DNA of 64,000 bases from Synechococcus sp. AG-679-D13 (GCA_003210735.1 QCUM01000002.1:1-64000); one strand, 5' to 3'; numbered from the stretch's first letter, positions 40,169-49,381 are shown. A program made the numbers and translations. The notes: a model not told the origin generated them from the sequence alone.

Positions 40169-41005
40169 TCATGGCTTTGCGGTGGGATCAGCTCGGCAAA
40201 AACTTTCCGGGCCGTCCTCTTCCACCTTTCCCCCCAGGCTTCTGCATCCCGCTTCAAACGCTGTCCAGGCCTCCACGCCCTGCTCCAGCTTCTCTTGAAC
40301 GGCCATGTTCAGCGATTCCCCCTGGATCACATCGCTCTGGCTGGTGCCGTGCTGGAGATGCTCCTCGCTGGAGCTGAGGGCCGTGATGGCCGCATTCACG
40401 GTTTGTCGCTGCTCCTGCGTCTGCTGTTGCCACCAGGGGTGATCCACGCGGTTGAGCCGGTCCAGCGCTTCCCACCAGCGCTGATCTCCCACCAGATCAC
40501 CCGCTCGCTCCGCTTCAAGACGGTTGCGATGCCAGTTGTCTTCGAGGGCTGCGCTGAGCGTTTTGTCCTGATCGGACTGCTCAACACTCCTCAGCAGCAT
40601 GAGCGCTTCCGGTAGATCGCCTTGCTGATACTTGATCAACGCCTGTTCCTTCAGGCTTTGTCTCCAGGCATGCAGTTGGGCTGTGTCTTCAGCTGTCGAC
40701 CCAGCCGAAATGACGAGCTGTTGCTGGAGCCGAAGGGCCGCCAGTTGCTCTCCTTTCATCCAGAGGGCCTCAGCCTGAAGGCGTCGGCAGAGGGTCTGTT
40801 CGGCTGAAGCCTTTGTCCCAAGCCATCTCAGAGCTTGGAGTTGTTCACTGGCTTGAAGACATTCGGACCAATTCTCATTGGCTGCTGCTCGCCGCACCCT
40901 TGCAGGCAACTGCTGCTGCCACCAGAAGGCAAGGCCGCCCACGGCCATAAGCAGTGTGAGGGTAGGAACCACCCAGAACTGCAGCAGCAGGGGTTGTCGT
41001 GCCAC
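40169..41005 (-). CDS. Membrane-anchored helical repeat protein, unknown function
   Basis: From the GTG at 41005 the protein has a single N-terminal membrane helix (FWVVPTLTLLMAVGGLAFWW) and about 240 residues of helical, Gln/Leu/Ala-rich sequence reminiscent of TPR-like pairs (CLQASEQLQALRWLG, ALIKYQQGDLPEALMLLRSVEQ). The frame is open further upstream but would overlap the Hsp70-like gene. It follows that gene on the same strand, and may work with it. No family is recognised. Confidence 0.65.
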   Translation of the reverse strand: MARQPLLLQFWVVPTLTLLMAVGGLAFWWQQQLPARVRRAAANENWSECLQASEQLQALRWLGTKASAEQTLCRRLQAEALWMKGEQLAALRLQQQLVISAGSTAEDTAQLHAWRQSLKEQALIKYQQGDLPEALMLLRSVEQSDQDKTLSAALEDNWHRNRLEAERAGDLVGDQRWWEALDRLNRVDHPWWQQQTQEQRQTVNAAITALSSSEEHLQHGTSQSDVIQGESLNMAVQEKLEQGVEAWTAFEAGCRSLGGKVEEDGPESFCRADPTAKP

Positions 41006-41078
41006 GAAAGGGCGGTGGATCAATGCACCAGTTGTATGGAGTCGGCCAGAGGCGTCATCCCTGTTGTGGACGGCCTGA

Positions 41079-42644
41079 TCAGCGGATGCTGCCCAGTTGT
41101 TGAAGGGGAAGCGTTTCACCGCTGCGTAGATCGGTGATTTCCGCCTGCAAAAGAGCTGCATCGTCAATGCGCAGCCTCAGCTTCAGGCAGTCTTCACCGG
41201 CTTGGGCCGGTGGATTGAGCGGAAGTCGCAGCGGCTCACCGGACCACGGACGATGCTCCAGTTCTCCGGCAGCTCCCTGCTGCAGAACCGGCAGACCATC
41301 CACTTCGATCACGCTGAACCGTCCTTGCTCCTGGGGTTCCGCCAGCACGAGCTCGAGTTGCGTCTGGTCATCACGGCTGGCGGCCATGATCAGCTCAAAA
41401 GGTTCGGGGCTTGGCCAGGGCTGACCGGCCACAAAAAGGGGATGCCATTGATGCTTCTGGGTGCGTTGATCCCAGGTGCGCAGCGAGACACCCCGCTGCA
41501 GCACATCCCGGATGGAAACGCCGGGTGTGAGGCTCAACGCTCCCAGGGCCACTGCTTCCACCGGTGGAGGCGTAACCAGTGGAGCTGGAGCGGTGTGCTC
41601 AACAAGCCAGCGTCGTAACCAGGGCAATTGGGCTCCTCCTCCAACGGCGACAACGCCGTCCAGTTCCGTTAAGTCGCAGCCATGACGACGGCCACCGGTC
41701 AAGGTGGCTTCGAGCAGCTCCTCCAGGGCCCTGCCGAGACCGCGCTCTTTCAGCAGATTTTCCAGATCCCGGCGTGACAGGCGCAGTGTTGTTGCCTCTG
41801 CGTCTGAAACCTCTTCCACCAGTTCGGTCAGGTCTGGCAGCTCTTGATCGCTCAGGCGGCATTTGAGCCGTTCAGCTGCATTGAGCTGAGCGGCAGTGAC
41901 GCTTGCGTTCGGGCAGCAGATGTCGAGAATCCAGCGATCGATATCTCGCCCCCCCAGCCGTAGGCCTGCCTTGCCAAGCACCTCGGCATGCCTTAGTTGC
42001 TGGCGACTGCTGTCTCCGAGTTCACGTCCCCCCAGCCGCAGCAGTTGTGCCACGGGTGCTGAACGCCCCTCACCTCCCTGAAGGGCCACCAGGGCCAGAT
42101 CCAGGGTGCTTCCGCCCAAATCCACAACAAGGATGCGCGCTCCTGGGGGAAAACCAGCACCCAGGGCCGCCGCCGTTGGCTCGTCCACTAAGGCGACTTC
42201 GTTGACGGGTAACGATGCGCAGGCGTCCAAGAGCCAGCGGCGGTAATCCCGATAGGTTTCCACCGGTGCGCTCAGCACCAGCCGCTGAACGTCGATGCTG
42301 TCTGGCAACTGAGCCCAGATTCCTTCAAGCAGCAGCTGTCCAGCTCGAGCGGCGGTGCCGTCGTCCAGGGCACTGCCGATCCGACGTTTGAAATCAGCGA
42401 ACAGGCAGGGGTCGTCCTGATCGACCAGGCCGGCTTCCAGCACCTCACGTCCCAGCAGCGTGGATTCCGGTGATGTCCAGATCAGGCTGGGGACTTCGCC
42501 GGGCCTGCGGCTGATCTGAGGCAGGTCGAGCAAGTCGGCCTGCCGTTCTCCGCTCGGGGTGAAAGCAACCACGGTGGTGGTGCTGCCCAGATCAATGGCC
42601 AGGGTGCCGCTGGTTACTGAATGCTGAAGCTTTCCTTCTCCCAC
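41079..42644 (-). CDS. Hsp70-like (DnaK-related) ATPase domain protein
   Basis: About 521 residues from the GTG at 42644; the open frame extends 45 codons further without similarity. The actin-fold ATPase is clear: phosphate 1 LAIDLGSTTTVVAFTPSG, connect/phosphate 2 VDEPTAAALGAGF then ILVVDLGGSTLDLALV, and adenosine motif VAVGGGAQLPWLRRWL. The C-terminal part is a short, divergent substrate domain and lacks the EEVD-type or Gly-rich tail of DnaK. It is a shortened Hsp70 homologue of the kind seen in cyanobacteria. Confidence 0.82.
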   Translation of the reverse strand: MGEGKLQHSVTSGTLAIDLGSTTTVVAFTPSGERQADLLDLPQISRRPGEVPSLIWTSPESTLLGREVLEAGLVDQDDPCLFADFKRRIGSALDDGTAARAGQLLLEGIWAQLPDSIDVQRLVLSAPVETYRDYRRWLLDACASLPVNEVALVDEPTAAALGAGFPPGARILVVDLGGSTLDLALVALQGGEGRSAPVAQLLRLGGRELGDSSRQQLRHAEVLGKAGLRLGGRDIDRWILDICCPNASVTAAQLNAAERLKCRLSDQELPDLTELVEEVSDAEATTLRLSRRDLENLLKERGLGRALEELLEATLTGGRRHGCDLTELDGVVAVGGGAQLPWLRRWLVEHTAPAPLVTPPPVEAVALGALSLTPGVSIRDVLQRGVSLRTWDQRTQKHQWHPLFVAGQPWPSPEPFELIMAASRDDQTQLELVLAEPQEQGRFSVIEVDGLPVLQQGAAGELEHRPWSGEPLRLPLNPPAQAGEDCLKLRLRIDDAALLQAEITDLRSGETLPLQQLGSIR

Positions 42645-42706
42645 AGAGGCCAAGACCGTGGCCAGTGCACGGTGAAGACAACGTGAGATTAAGGGGATTG
42701 GAGCAG

Positions 42707-42991
42707 ATGGATCGACTGCAGCAGCTGATCTTCTCCTTTTATCGCGAGGATCAGCGCATGGAAGGGCTGCTGGAGCCATTGCGGGACTGTCGCCTTCGCC
42801 GCAGCTGGGGGAGCATTCGTATTGAGTGCATGGATGCGGCCCATCTCGAGCAGGTCAGTGCCCTGTTGATGCACCTTCGTCTCCCTTTGGCAGCACTGGG
42901 TTTGGGGAGGCAAATCGTGTTGCGAGCGCCGGGATCAATACCGCGCAGCTACCCGATGCATGTGCCTTTCCATAGCGATCAATTGGCCTGA
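42707..42991 (+). CDS. Small conserved hypothetical protein
   Basis: A 94-residue protein from the ATG giving MDRLQQLIFSFYREDQRM; the frame opens 14 codons earlier, but this start fits the gap from the divergent Hsp70-like gene. It has a ferredoxin-like alternation (RIECMDAAHLEQVSALLMHLRLPLAALGL). No motif is recognised. It is 40 bases before rpoZ on the same strand. Confidence 0.65.
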   Translation: MDRLQQLIFSFYREDQRMEGLLEPLRDCRLRRSWGSIRIECMDAAHLEQVSALLMHLRLPLAALGLGRQIVLRAPGSIPRSYPMHVPFHSDQLA

Positions 42992-43031
42992 CGTTGGGGA
43001 CCTAGATTGAGATGACGTTTGGGACAGTTTT

Positions 43032-43259
43032 GTGATTTCGGCAGGTGTTGATACTGGAGATCTCGCCAAGCGAGGCGAAAGTCTGATTCGCCAGTCGAGC
43101 AATCGCTATCTCACTACGGTCCGCATTGCCTTCCGGGCCAAGCAGCGTCGCTTCGACGATTTTGATGGCCTGCTGGAGGAGTCCAGTGTGAAGCCGGTTC
43201 AACGGGCCATCGTTGAACTGAGTGATGAGCAGGATCAGCCGGATCTGCTGCCTGGTTGA
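43032..43259 (+). CDS. rpoZ: RNA polymerase subunit omega
   Basis: A 75-residue protein starting at GTG. The core [22 protein letters not shown] matches the cyanobacterial omega subunit, which helps assemble beta' and, in cyanobacteria, aids primary sigma factor recruitment. It is followed closely by a DUF1818 gene, a common pairing in this group as I recall. Confidence 0.88.
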   Translation: MISAGVDTGDLAKRGESLIRQSSNRYLTTVRIAFRAKQRRFDDFDGLLEESSVKPVQRAIVELSDEQDQPDLLPG

Positions 43260-43272
43260 TCTCGGTTCCGTC

Positions 43273-43647
43273 GTGATTCAACAGGAGGGTCCTGGCTGGC
43301 GCGTAGCCCGGGACCTACAGAGAGGCGAATTCACTGTTCTTGTTGGAGGGCAGGGATGGGCGTTTGAATTAACCGAACCTGAATGGTCCGGGTTCTGTGA
43401 GCTCCTGATTGGGCTGATGAACAATCATGAGGTCCTGGTGGACCAGCTGATGGCGGAAGAGGCCATCGAACTGGAGCTTGAACGGGGCCCATGGTGGGGC
43501 TGCCTGGATGGTGATCGAGAGCGGTGGACACTGTCGGTGGTTCTGACGCCAGTAGCTGGCCGAGGGGTTGAGGGGCACTGGCCTTCCCCCGCAGCGATGG
43601 CGTTGGTCAGTGCCGTGAGAACGATGTGGGACAGCAGTCGTGATTAG
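43273..43647 (+). CDS. DUF1818 family protein
   Basis: About 124 residues from the GTG giving VIQQEGPGWRVARDLQRGEF. GWAFELTEPEWSGFCELL, ELERGPWWGCLDGDRERWTLSVVL and a helical C-terminus match the cyanobacterial DUF1818 family, whose function is unknown. An open frame upstream overlaps rpoZ and is less likely. The mixed alpha/beta pattern suggests a small soluble protein. Confidence 0.8.
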   Translation: MIQQEGPGWRVARDLQRGEFTVLVGGQGWAFELTEPEWSGFCELLIGLMNNHEVLVDQLMAEEAIELELERGPWWGCLDGDRERWTLSVVLTPVAGRGVEGHWPSPAAMALVSAVRTMWDSSRD

Positions 43648-43708
43648 CTCAGCTGATCGATCTTTGTTCATTGATTCATTCCACCTCGAATGGGGATGCA
43701 GTGCACAG

Positions 43709-43763
43709 CTTTTCCACAGGGCTGAGCTCAATTCGTCAGCTGTCGCTCGACTCTGTGGAAAAG
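43709..43763. promoter_or_regulatory. Inverted pair of DnaA-box-like sites
   Basis: CTTTTCCACAG at 43709-43719 and its perfect reverse complement CTGTGGAAAAG at 43753-43763 are 33 bases apart. The 9-mer TTTTCCACA is the DnaA-box consensus I recall for cyanobacteria. They lie just before the preferred start of the DUF2811 gene. The pair could be a DnaA-regulated promoter, a DnaA-titrating site or a hairpin. Confidence 0.5.
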
Positions 43764-43778
43764 CCTGCTGCTCGAGCG

Positions 43779-44204
43779 ATGCGTCTTGACGAGGTTCCCA
43801 TTCCTGCTCGTTCGGGTGTAGTCAGATTTTTTGCCGATCCAGACTGCAGTGAGGGAGGTTGTCTTATTCGGAGACTGCTGCGACAAGTGTTTCCTGATAC
43901 GCGCTTGACTCCGGGCTGTTCTTGTGGAGAACTAGTGTTCGTTTCCGAGAGTGAGATGCAGCAGGAGTCAGGTTCAACGCCCCAGAACAGCGACAGCGTG
44001 GTGAGTTTCCAGAGTGAGTTGCCTGCGCCCCTCCAGCGGGCGATGACCCGTTTCATCGAGACCCACCCCAACTGGGATCAATACAGGCTGGTGCAGGCCG
44101 CTTTGGCTGGATTCCTGGTGCAAAACGGCATCGAGTCTCGGGAGATCACCCGTGTGTATGTCGGCAATATGTTTCGGCGCGAAACCCTCCTCCACGGCGT
44201 CTGA
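43779..44204 (+). CDS. DUF2811 family protein
   Basis: The C-terminal 60 residues (VSFQSELPAPLQRAMTRFIE, HPNWDQYRLVQAALAGFLVQ) match DUF2811, a cyanobacterial family of unknown function. The start is uncertain. The frame opens at a TTG at 43671, ATG 43779 gives 141 residues, and ATG 43956 would give only the DUF2811 core. I chose 43779 because the inverted DnaA-box-like pair lies directly upstream. The added N-terminal part contains a Cys-rich stretch (LTPGCSCGELVFVSE). Confidence 0.7.
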   Translation: MRLDEVPIPARSGVVRFFADPDCSEGGCLIRRLLRQVFPDTRLTPGCSCGELVFVSESEMQQESGSTPQNSDSVVSFQSELPAPLQRAMTRFIETHPNWDQYRLVQAALAGFLVQNGIESREITRVYVGNMFRRETLLHGV

Positions 44205-44249
44205 GTTCGGCGTGAAGTTGCCGCAGCTCAGCCATCGGCAACAAGCCTC

Positions 44250-44711
44250 TCAGTGGAGTGCTCCAAGGCGCATCAGCAGATCTTCAGCCGTGGCATCAGG
44301 AACAGGCAGGATTGAAAGCCGATTACCTCGCTTGATCACAGGCAACTGCTCTTCGGTGTAGAGCTCGCGCAGTTGATCCAGGCTCATGAGCTCGGAAAAC
44401 TCTCCGCGAAACTCCAGCCGCGCGCAATCCCATCGCGGTTTGTCAGGGTTTGATTTCGGGTCGTAGTACTTCGCCTGGGGGTCGAACTGGGTTGGATCCA
44501 GCAATCCGATTTCAATGACCTCCATCAAGCCGATGATGCCTGGTGGTTTGCAATTCGAGTGATAAAAAAATGCCTGGTCGCCGGGTTGCATCGTGCGCAT
44601 GAAATTTCGGGCCTGGTAATTGCGAATGCCATCCCAAAGTGTTGTTTTCTCGCGGCGCAGATCGGCAATGCCATAGGCATCCGGCTCACTTTTCATCAGC
44701 CAGAAGGCCAC
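44250..44711 (-). CDS. EVE-domain protein
   Basis: A 153-residue protein. AFWLMKSEPDAYGIADLRRE, WDGIRNYQARNFMRTMQPGD and AFFYHSNCKPPGIIGLMEV are the classic EVE (DUF55, PUA-like) signature. EVE proteins bind modified bases in RNA or DNA; the natural target here is unknown. It is followed by a short gap and then murD on the same strand. Confidence 0.9.
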   Translation of the reverse strand: MAFWLMKSEPDAYGIADLRREKTTLWDGIRNYQARNFMRTMQPGDQAFFYHSNCKPPGIIGLMEVIEIGLLDPTQFDPQAKYYDPKSNPDKPRWDCARLEFRGEFSELMSLDQLRELYTEEQLPVIKRGNRLSILPVPDATAEDLLMRLGALH

Positions 44712-44783
44712 GCTTGTTTGCTCTTGCTTCCACCATTCTTGAGCCTTCCTGGGCCTGGTGGCGTTGGTCTCGACGGATTTCTT

Positions 44784-46175
44784 TCAGCTTGAGCTGAATG
44801 GATGGGTTGCGATCAGTCCACGGAAGTGATCACCCCGTGCCTCGAAATCGCTGTATTGGTCAAAGCTGGCGCAGGCTGGGGACAGCAGGATGTTGCTGGC
44901 ATTCTTCTGCTGAGCAAGAACGACTGCTGCATTGACGGCCTCTGCCAGGTCGCTGCAGCAATTGACATCACCCGCATAGCTCGAGGATTGGACCATCCGG
45001 TGCAGCTCCGCTGCCCCGTCACCAAACAGCACGACCCCGCAGGCTTGCTGGGTCAGTTGTTCGAGCCAGCCTGACGCGTCTCCTCGTTTCACGGACCCCC
45101 CCGCCAGAACCACTGTGGGTCCCTGCATGGCGCGCAAGCCCACCTCCGCAGCGTCGTAATTGGTTGCTTTGCTGTCGTTGAACACAGCGATCCCTCTGAG
45201 CTGGCCAAGTGGTTCAAGCCGATGCGGCACGCCCGGAAAAGCCTGTAGCGCTGCTTCGATCTGTGCTGAGGTGAGGCCAATGCGCCGGGCTGCGGCCGTG
45301 ACCAGGAGCATGTTCTGAAGATTGTGGTCGCCCGGCAGCTTCAGAACTTTGGCCTCGAATAGGGCCTGTTCAGCTTCACGCACCCACCCTTCAGCATCGA
45401 TCCAGACATCAACAGGGTTGTCGTCGGGGCTGGGGCCGTTTGTGCTTACCCACAGTCCACCGTTCCAGCTTTTGCGCTGTTGTCGCAGGTCGGGATCGTC
45501 GGCGTTGAGGATCGCCAGTTCGGATCGCTCCAGCAATCCGCGTTTTATCGCCCGGTAATTCACCAGAGTGCCGTGCCGTTCGAGGTGATCGGGAGTCAGC
45601 GTGGTCCAGATGCCGATTGCGGGGTGAATCCGTTCAGCGGCTTCGATTTGGTAACTGCTGAGTTCCATGACCAACCAGTCGGGGTGGTTCGTCGTGCTCC
45701 CTTGGAGCTCAAGCCCCATCTCGGCTGCTGAAAAGCCCATGTTTCCTCCCATGGGGGCCTTGAGGCCGCTGTGCTCCAGCACATGGCTGAGCAGATGGGT
45801 CACCGTGGTTTTGCCGTTCGTGCCTGTGATGCCGATCCAGGGGATGGATTGCAGCGCGTCCCAGGCCACGGCCATCTCTCCGTCAATGGCCACACCGTGG
45901 CTGCGCAGATGTTGAAGGGTTGGGTGGTCCCAGGCGATGCCGGGACTGATTACGACCCGTTGCAAATCATTCAGCCAGGGATCGAAGCTCGAGGCCTGCA
46001 GAGGAATGCCCAGATGCACCTCCAATCCTTGCTGTTGAAGGAGGTTGGATCGTTGGTTCAGAGCCTCGCCTGTTCCGGAATCGATCACGGTGACGGCAGT
46101 GCCGGATTGAGCCAGGAGACGAGCGGCTCCCATGCCTGAACGGCCCAATCCAACAACGACCGTATGCACCATCAA
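44784..46175 (-). CDS. murD: UDP-N-acetylmuramoyl-L-alanine--D-glutamate ligase
   Basis: A 463-residue Mur ligase that adds D-Glu in peptidoglycan synthesis. The N-terminal UDP-binding GLGRSGMGAARLLAQSG, the ATP-binding GITGTNGKTTVTHLLSHVL, HPDWLVMELSSYQIEAAE, and the C-terminal domain with VFNDSKATNYDAAEVGL are all in place. The start is an ATG (the second codon is also ATG). A tRNA gene lies about 80 bases upstream on the same strand. Confidence 0.95.
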   Translation of the reverse strand: MMVHTVVVGLGRSGMGAARLLAQSGTAVTVIDSGTGEALNQRSNLLQQQGLEVHLGIPLQASSFDPWLNDLQRVVISPGIAWDHPTLQHLRSHGVAIDGEMAVAWDALQSIPWIGITGTNGKTTVTHLLSHVLEHSGLKAPMGGNMGFSAAEMGLELQGSTTNHPDWLVMELSSYQIEAAERIHPAIGIWTTLTPDHLERHGTLVNYRAIKRGLLERSELAILNADDPDLRQQRKSWNGGLWVSTNGPSPDDNPVDVWIDAEGWVREAEQALFEAKVLKLPGDHNLQNMLLVTAAARRIGLTSAQIEAALQAFPGVPHRLEPLGQLRGIAVFNDSKATNYDAAEVGLRAMQGPTVVLAGGSVKRGDASGWLEQLTQQACGVVLFGDGAAELHRMVQSSSYAGDVNCCSDLAEAVNAAVVLAQQKNASNILLSPACASFDQYSDFEARGDHFRGLIATHPFSSS

Positions 46176-46252
46176 AAGAAAGACAATCTTTTGAAGTTAA
46201 TAAAGAATCCTTGGCTTAGTTGAAAACAACTGAAGCAATTAACTGAATGAAA

Positions 46253-46324
46253 TGGGCGATACTGGATTTGAACCAGTGACTCCTACAATGTCAATGTAGT
46301 GCTCTACCCCTGAGCTAATCGCCC
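46253..46324 (-). tRNA. tRNA-Val (GAC anticodon)
   Basis: Read on the minus strand it folds as a full cloverleaf. The acceptor stem GGGCGAT pairs with ATCGCCC, the D arm carries GCTCAGGGGTAGAGC, the anticodon stem CTACA/TGTAG encloses the loop TTGACAT with anticodon GAC, and the T arm is ACTGG-TTCAAAT-CCAGT. The discriminator is A and CCA is not encoded. Confidence 0.95.
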
Positions 46325-46407
46325 GAGCCAATCACAAAGAGCGTGACTTGCTTTTTGTGCTCGGATTCGAATTTAGCAGCAGGGCTGTCGCGCCCTCAAC
46401 GCGGGAT

Positions 46408-47193
46408 TCATCGACGCAGCAGTTCAATCCGCCACCGATCTCTTTTGGTGCGTTGGCAGGACAGAATCTCAAGGTTTCCTCTGTCTTGCAGCTGCAACCG
46501 GTCTCCGACGCTGATCTCGCGGCTTCCTTGACGCACCGGTTGCCAATTCAGCCTCAGGCGTCCCGCTTTGATCTGCGTGACCACCTTTGAACGGGACAGG
46601 CCGAATCCAGCGGAGGCGATGGCATCAACCCGGCAGGACGCCTCAACGGTGGTGAGCTTTTTGGGCGTGCGCTGGGCAGGCAGCTGCAACTGGCTGAGTT
46701 CAACCTTTTCGACGAGGATCTCCACATCGCGAATCCTTCCTCTGCGCTCATGCAGCGCAGTGGCACAGTCCGGGATGACGAGTCCTTGCCCGCCACGATC
46801 GCCACGAACCCAGAGGTCGCCGAGCTCTTGTTCGCTGGCCCCCATCTCCCTCAGGGCCTGACGAAGATCCATGGGGCTGAGAGGGTCAAACAGAAAATTA
46901 CCTTCGATCAGAAGGCCGCTGATCGGGGCTGCGATCTCCCCCTCCTCTTCATCAGTTCCTCGTCTGCAGAGCAGCCTGCATCGTTCTGCACCGGGATAAC
47001 CACCGTCGCGCTGCCAGACCAGATCACTCAGTCCGTTCAGTCGTTGCAGGCCCTCCTCCTGCAGAGGCGCATCGAGAAACTCGCTCCAGATCGGTTGCCA
47101 GGTGCGCAACACCAACTCGGCCTGATCAACCAGTGGCGCGAGTCCCGCTGGATCCCTGGCCCCATTCAGCAGCTGGTCCCGAGGCAGGGTCAT
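46408..47193 (-). CDS. Photosystem II S4-domain protein (YlmH-like)
   Basis: A 261-residue protein. The C-terminal S4 RNA-binding domain (VDAIASAGFGLSRSKVVTQIKAGRLRLNWQPVRQGSREISVGDRLQL) and the N-terminal part match the cyanobacterial family annotated as photosystem II S4 domain protein, related to YlmH. RNA-binding is implied; a link to PSII is by family annotation only. It overlaps the next gene upstream by four bases, forming a two-gene operon. Confidence 0.85.
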   Translation of the reverse strand: MTLPRDQLLNGARDPAGLAPLVDQAELVLRTWQPIWSEFLDAPLQEEGLQRLNGLSDLVWQRDGGYPGAERCRLLCRRGTDEEEGEIAAPISGLLIEGNFLFDPLSPMDLRQALREMGASEQELGDLWVRGDRGGQGLVIPDCATALHERRGRIRDVEILVEKVELSQLQLPAQRTPKKLTTVEASCRVDAIASAGFGLSRSKVVTQIKAGRLRLNWQPVRQGSREISVGDRLQLQDRGNLEILSCQRTKRDRWRIELLRR

Positions 47194-47690
47194 AGATCGT
47201 TGAGACGAACCACCTGCTTCGGCCGGTTGCGTTGCACCACCTGCCAGGGCGGTTCGATGCCGTTGGGTGTTTCCACCAGCACCAGCCAGCAGCCTTCATC
47301 GCGTCGATTGCGCAGGATGCGCACACCGGCGTCGTTGTCGGAATCGACGCTGGCCGCGGCGGCGTAGCTGCCCATCAGGCCGGAGCCCATGCCGAGCAGG
47401 CCGCCGATCAGGGTCTCCCCCCAGGGGCCGAAGCTTGCGAAGGTGGTCAATGTGGTGATCTTGGTGAATGTCACCCCAGCCAGGAATCCGAACGGCATCA
47501 ACCAGCGCGCCATGGACTTCTGACGCTTGTCACGGGTGACGTCGGGGCTGAGCAGCTCCACCGAGTTGATTGAATCCCCTTCAGGAGGGATTGCTAGACA
47601 CTGCATCAGCGGCACGTCGGTGTCCCGCAGTTGCTGCGTCAGTCCTTCGGCTGCCGCGTTGTCGGAGACCACCACCACGCAGACGGGCAT
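47190..47690 (-). CDS. Conserved hypothetical membrane protein
   Basis: A 166-residue protein. An N-terminal VCVVVVSDNAAAEGLTQQLR strand-helix start is followed by a Gly-rich hydrophobic stretch (MPFGFLAGVTFTKITTLTTF, then GETLIGGLLGMGSGLMGSYA) like a paired membrane helix, and a short soluble tail (GCWLVLVETPNGIEPPWQV). It resembles conserved unknown proteins of marine picocyanobacteria. Overlap with the S4 gene suggests they are expressed together. Confidence 0.7.
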   Translation of the reverse strand: MPVCVVVVSDNAAAEGLTQQLRDTDVPLMQCLAIPPEGDSINSVELLSPDVTRDKRQKSMARWLMPFGFLAGVTFTKITTLTTFASFGPWGETLIGGLLGMGSGLMGSYAAAASVDSDNDAGVRILRNRRDEGCWLVLVETPNGIEPPWQVVQRNRPKQVVRLNDL

Positions 47691-47794
47691 CCATACACAT
47701 TCAATGGGCTGAATTCTGAACCCTGTCAGCCTGATTAGAGAGGTTGGTTAGTGCCGATCTCTACAGTTCCGAAAGGCACTGCTGCGCCCTTTTG

Positions 47795-49381
47795 ATGACG
47801 AAAGTTCTGGTATCCGATCCGATTGACCAGGCCGGAATCGACATTCTCAGCCAGGTGGCGCAGGTTGATCAACGCCCTGGGCTCTCCCCGGAGGAATTGG
47901 TCCAGGTGATCGGTGACTACGACGGACTGATGATCCGCTCGGGAACTCAGGTCACGGCAGAGGTGATCGCGGCAGCGTCTCGTCTCAAGATCATTGGCCG
48001 TGCCGGCGTTGGAGTGGACAACGTCGATGTGCCCGCCGCCACCCAGCGCGGTGTTTTGGTGGTGAATTCCCCCGAGGGCAACACCATCGCTGCTGCGGAA
48101 CATGCCCTGGCGATGATGCTTGCCATCTCCCGGCATGTGCCCCAGGCCCATGCCGGCATGCGTGTCGGGAAATGGGACCGCAAGAAATATGTCGGCAACG
48201 AGCTTTATAAAAAGACCCTTGGTGTGGTGGGCCTCGGCAAGATCGGATCCCATGTGGCCAAGGTTGCCCGGGCCATGGGGATGGAGGTGATTGCGTATGA
48301 CCCGTTCATCGCCGCGGATCGGGCTCAGCAGATGCAGGTGCGTTTGACCGAGCTGGCTGAGCTGTTCCGTACGGCCGATTACGTGACGCTGCATATCCCC
48401 CGCACCAAGGACACCGAGAACCTGGTGAATGCAGAGCTGCTGCGCACGATGAAGCCCAGTGCACGGATCGTGAACTGTGCCCGTGGCGGTGTGGTTGATG
48501 AAGCCGCCATCGCTGAAGCAATCGACAAAGGGGTGATCGCTGGTGCCGGTTTGGATGTGTTCGCCAGCGAGCCGCTTTCGGAGGACTCACCGCTTCGGGC
48601 TGTTGAACGTGGACTGGTGCTGACGCCGCACCTGGGGGCCTCCACGGAGGAAGCCCAGGAGAACGTTGCCATCGATGTGGCGGAGCAGATTCGCGATGTG
48701 CTGCTGGGCCTGCCGGCGCGCAGCGCCGTGAACATTCCAGGCCTGAGTGCCGAGATCATGGAGCGGCTGAAACCGCACCTCCAGCTGGCGGAGACCGTGG
48801 GCGGGTTGCTGAGCCAGCTGGCCGGTGGTCAGGTGCAGGAGCTGGAACTGCGTTTACAAGGCGAGTTCGCCAGCCATCCCTCCCAGCCGCTGCTGATTGC
48901 TTCGCTGAAAGGTCTGCTCGGGGCTGTGCTCGGGGACAGTATCAATTTCGTCAACGCTTCTCTAGAGGCCAAGGCCCGTGGCATCAGGGTGGTCGAGGTG
49001 AAGGATGAAGCCAGCCGTGATTTCACCGGTGGTTCGCTGCAGCTGATCAGCCGCGGTGATCAGGGCAGCCGCAGCGTGACCGGTGCTGTGTTTGCCGATG
49101 GTGAACTGCGCATCACCAGCATCGATGCCTTCCCGGTGAACGTGACCCCAAGCAGTCACATGCTGTTCACCCGTCACCGCGACATGCCTGGGATCATCGG
49201 CAAGCTGGGGTCGCTGCTGGGCGAGCACAACGTCAACATCGCCTCGATGCAGGTGGGTCGCAAGATCGTCCGAGGTGATGCGGTGATGGTACTGAGCATT
49301 GATGATCCCGTTCCTGCGGCTCTGCTGGAAGCGCTGACAGCAATTGATGGCATTCAGGAAGCGCATCCTGTCACCCTTTGA
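47795..49381 (+). CDS. serA: D-3-phosphoglycerate dehydrogenase
   Basis: A 528-residue first enzyme of serine synthesis, from the ATG giving MTKVLVSDPIDQAGID. The Rossmann motif is VVGLGKIGSHVAKVARAMGM, the catalytic residues lie in NCARGGVVDE, SEPLSEDSPL and LTPHLGASTEEAQ, and the C-terminal part has an intervening domain and an ACT domain (RDMPGIIGKLGSLLGEHNVNIASM) for allosteric control by serine. The stop overlaps the prmA ATG. Confidence 0.95.
   Translation: MTKVLVSDPIDQAGIDILSQVAQVDQRPGLSPEELVQVIGDYDGLMIRSGTQVTAEVIAAASRLKIIGRAGVGVDNVDVPAATQRGVLVVNSPEGNTIAAAEHALAMMLAISRHVPQAHAGMRVGKWDRKKYVGNELYKKTLGVVGLGKIGSHVAKVARAMGMEVIAYDPFIAADRAQQMQVRLTELAELFRTADYVTLHIPRTKDTENLVNAELLRTMKPSARIVNCARGGVVDEAAIAEAIDKGVIAGAGLDVFASEPLSEDSPLRAVERGLVLTPHLGASTEEAQENVAIDVAEQIRDVLLGLPARSAVNIPGLSAEIMERLKPHLQLAETVGGLLSQLAGGQVQELELRLQGEFASHPSQPLLIASLKGLLGAVLGDSINFVNASLEAKARGIRVVEVKDEASRDFTGGSLQLISRGDQGSRSVTGAVFADGELRITSIDAFPVNVTPSSHMLFTRHRDMPGIIGKLGSLLGEHNVNIASMQVGRKIVRGDAVMVLSIDDPVPAALLEALTAIDGIQEAHPVTL

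Noticed and set aside
43671-43778. N-terminal extension of the DUF2811 protein from a TTG start
   Set aside because: It would cover the inverted DnaA-box-like pair and has no family similarity; an ATG after the pair is a better start, though this is not certain.
46253-46324. tRNA-Val as an integration site
   Set aside because: No duplicated tRNA end, integrase or AT-rich block is seen near it.
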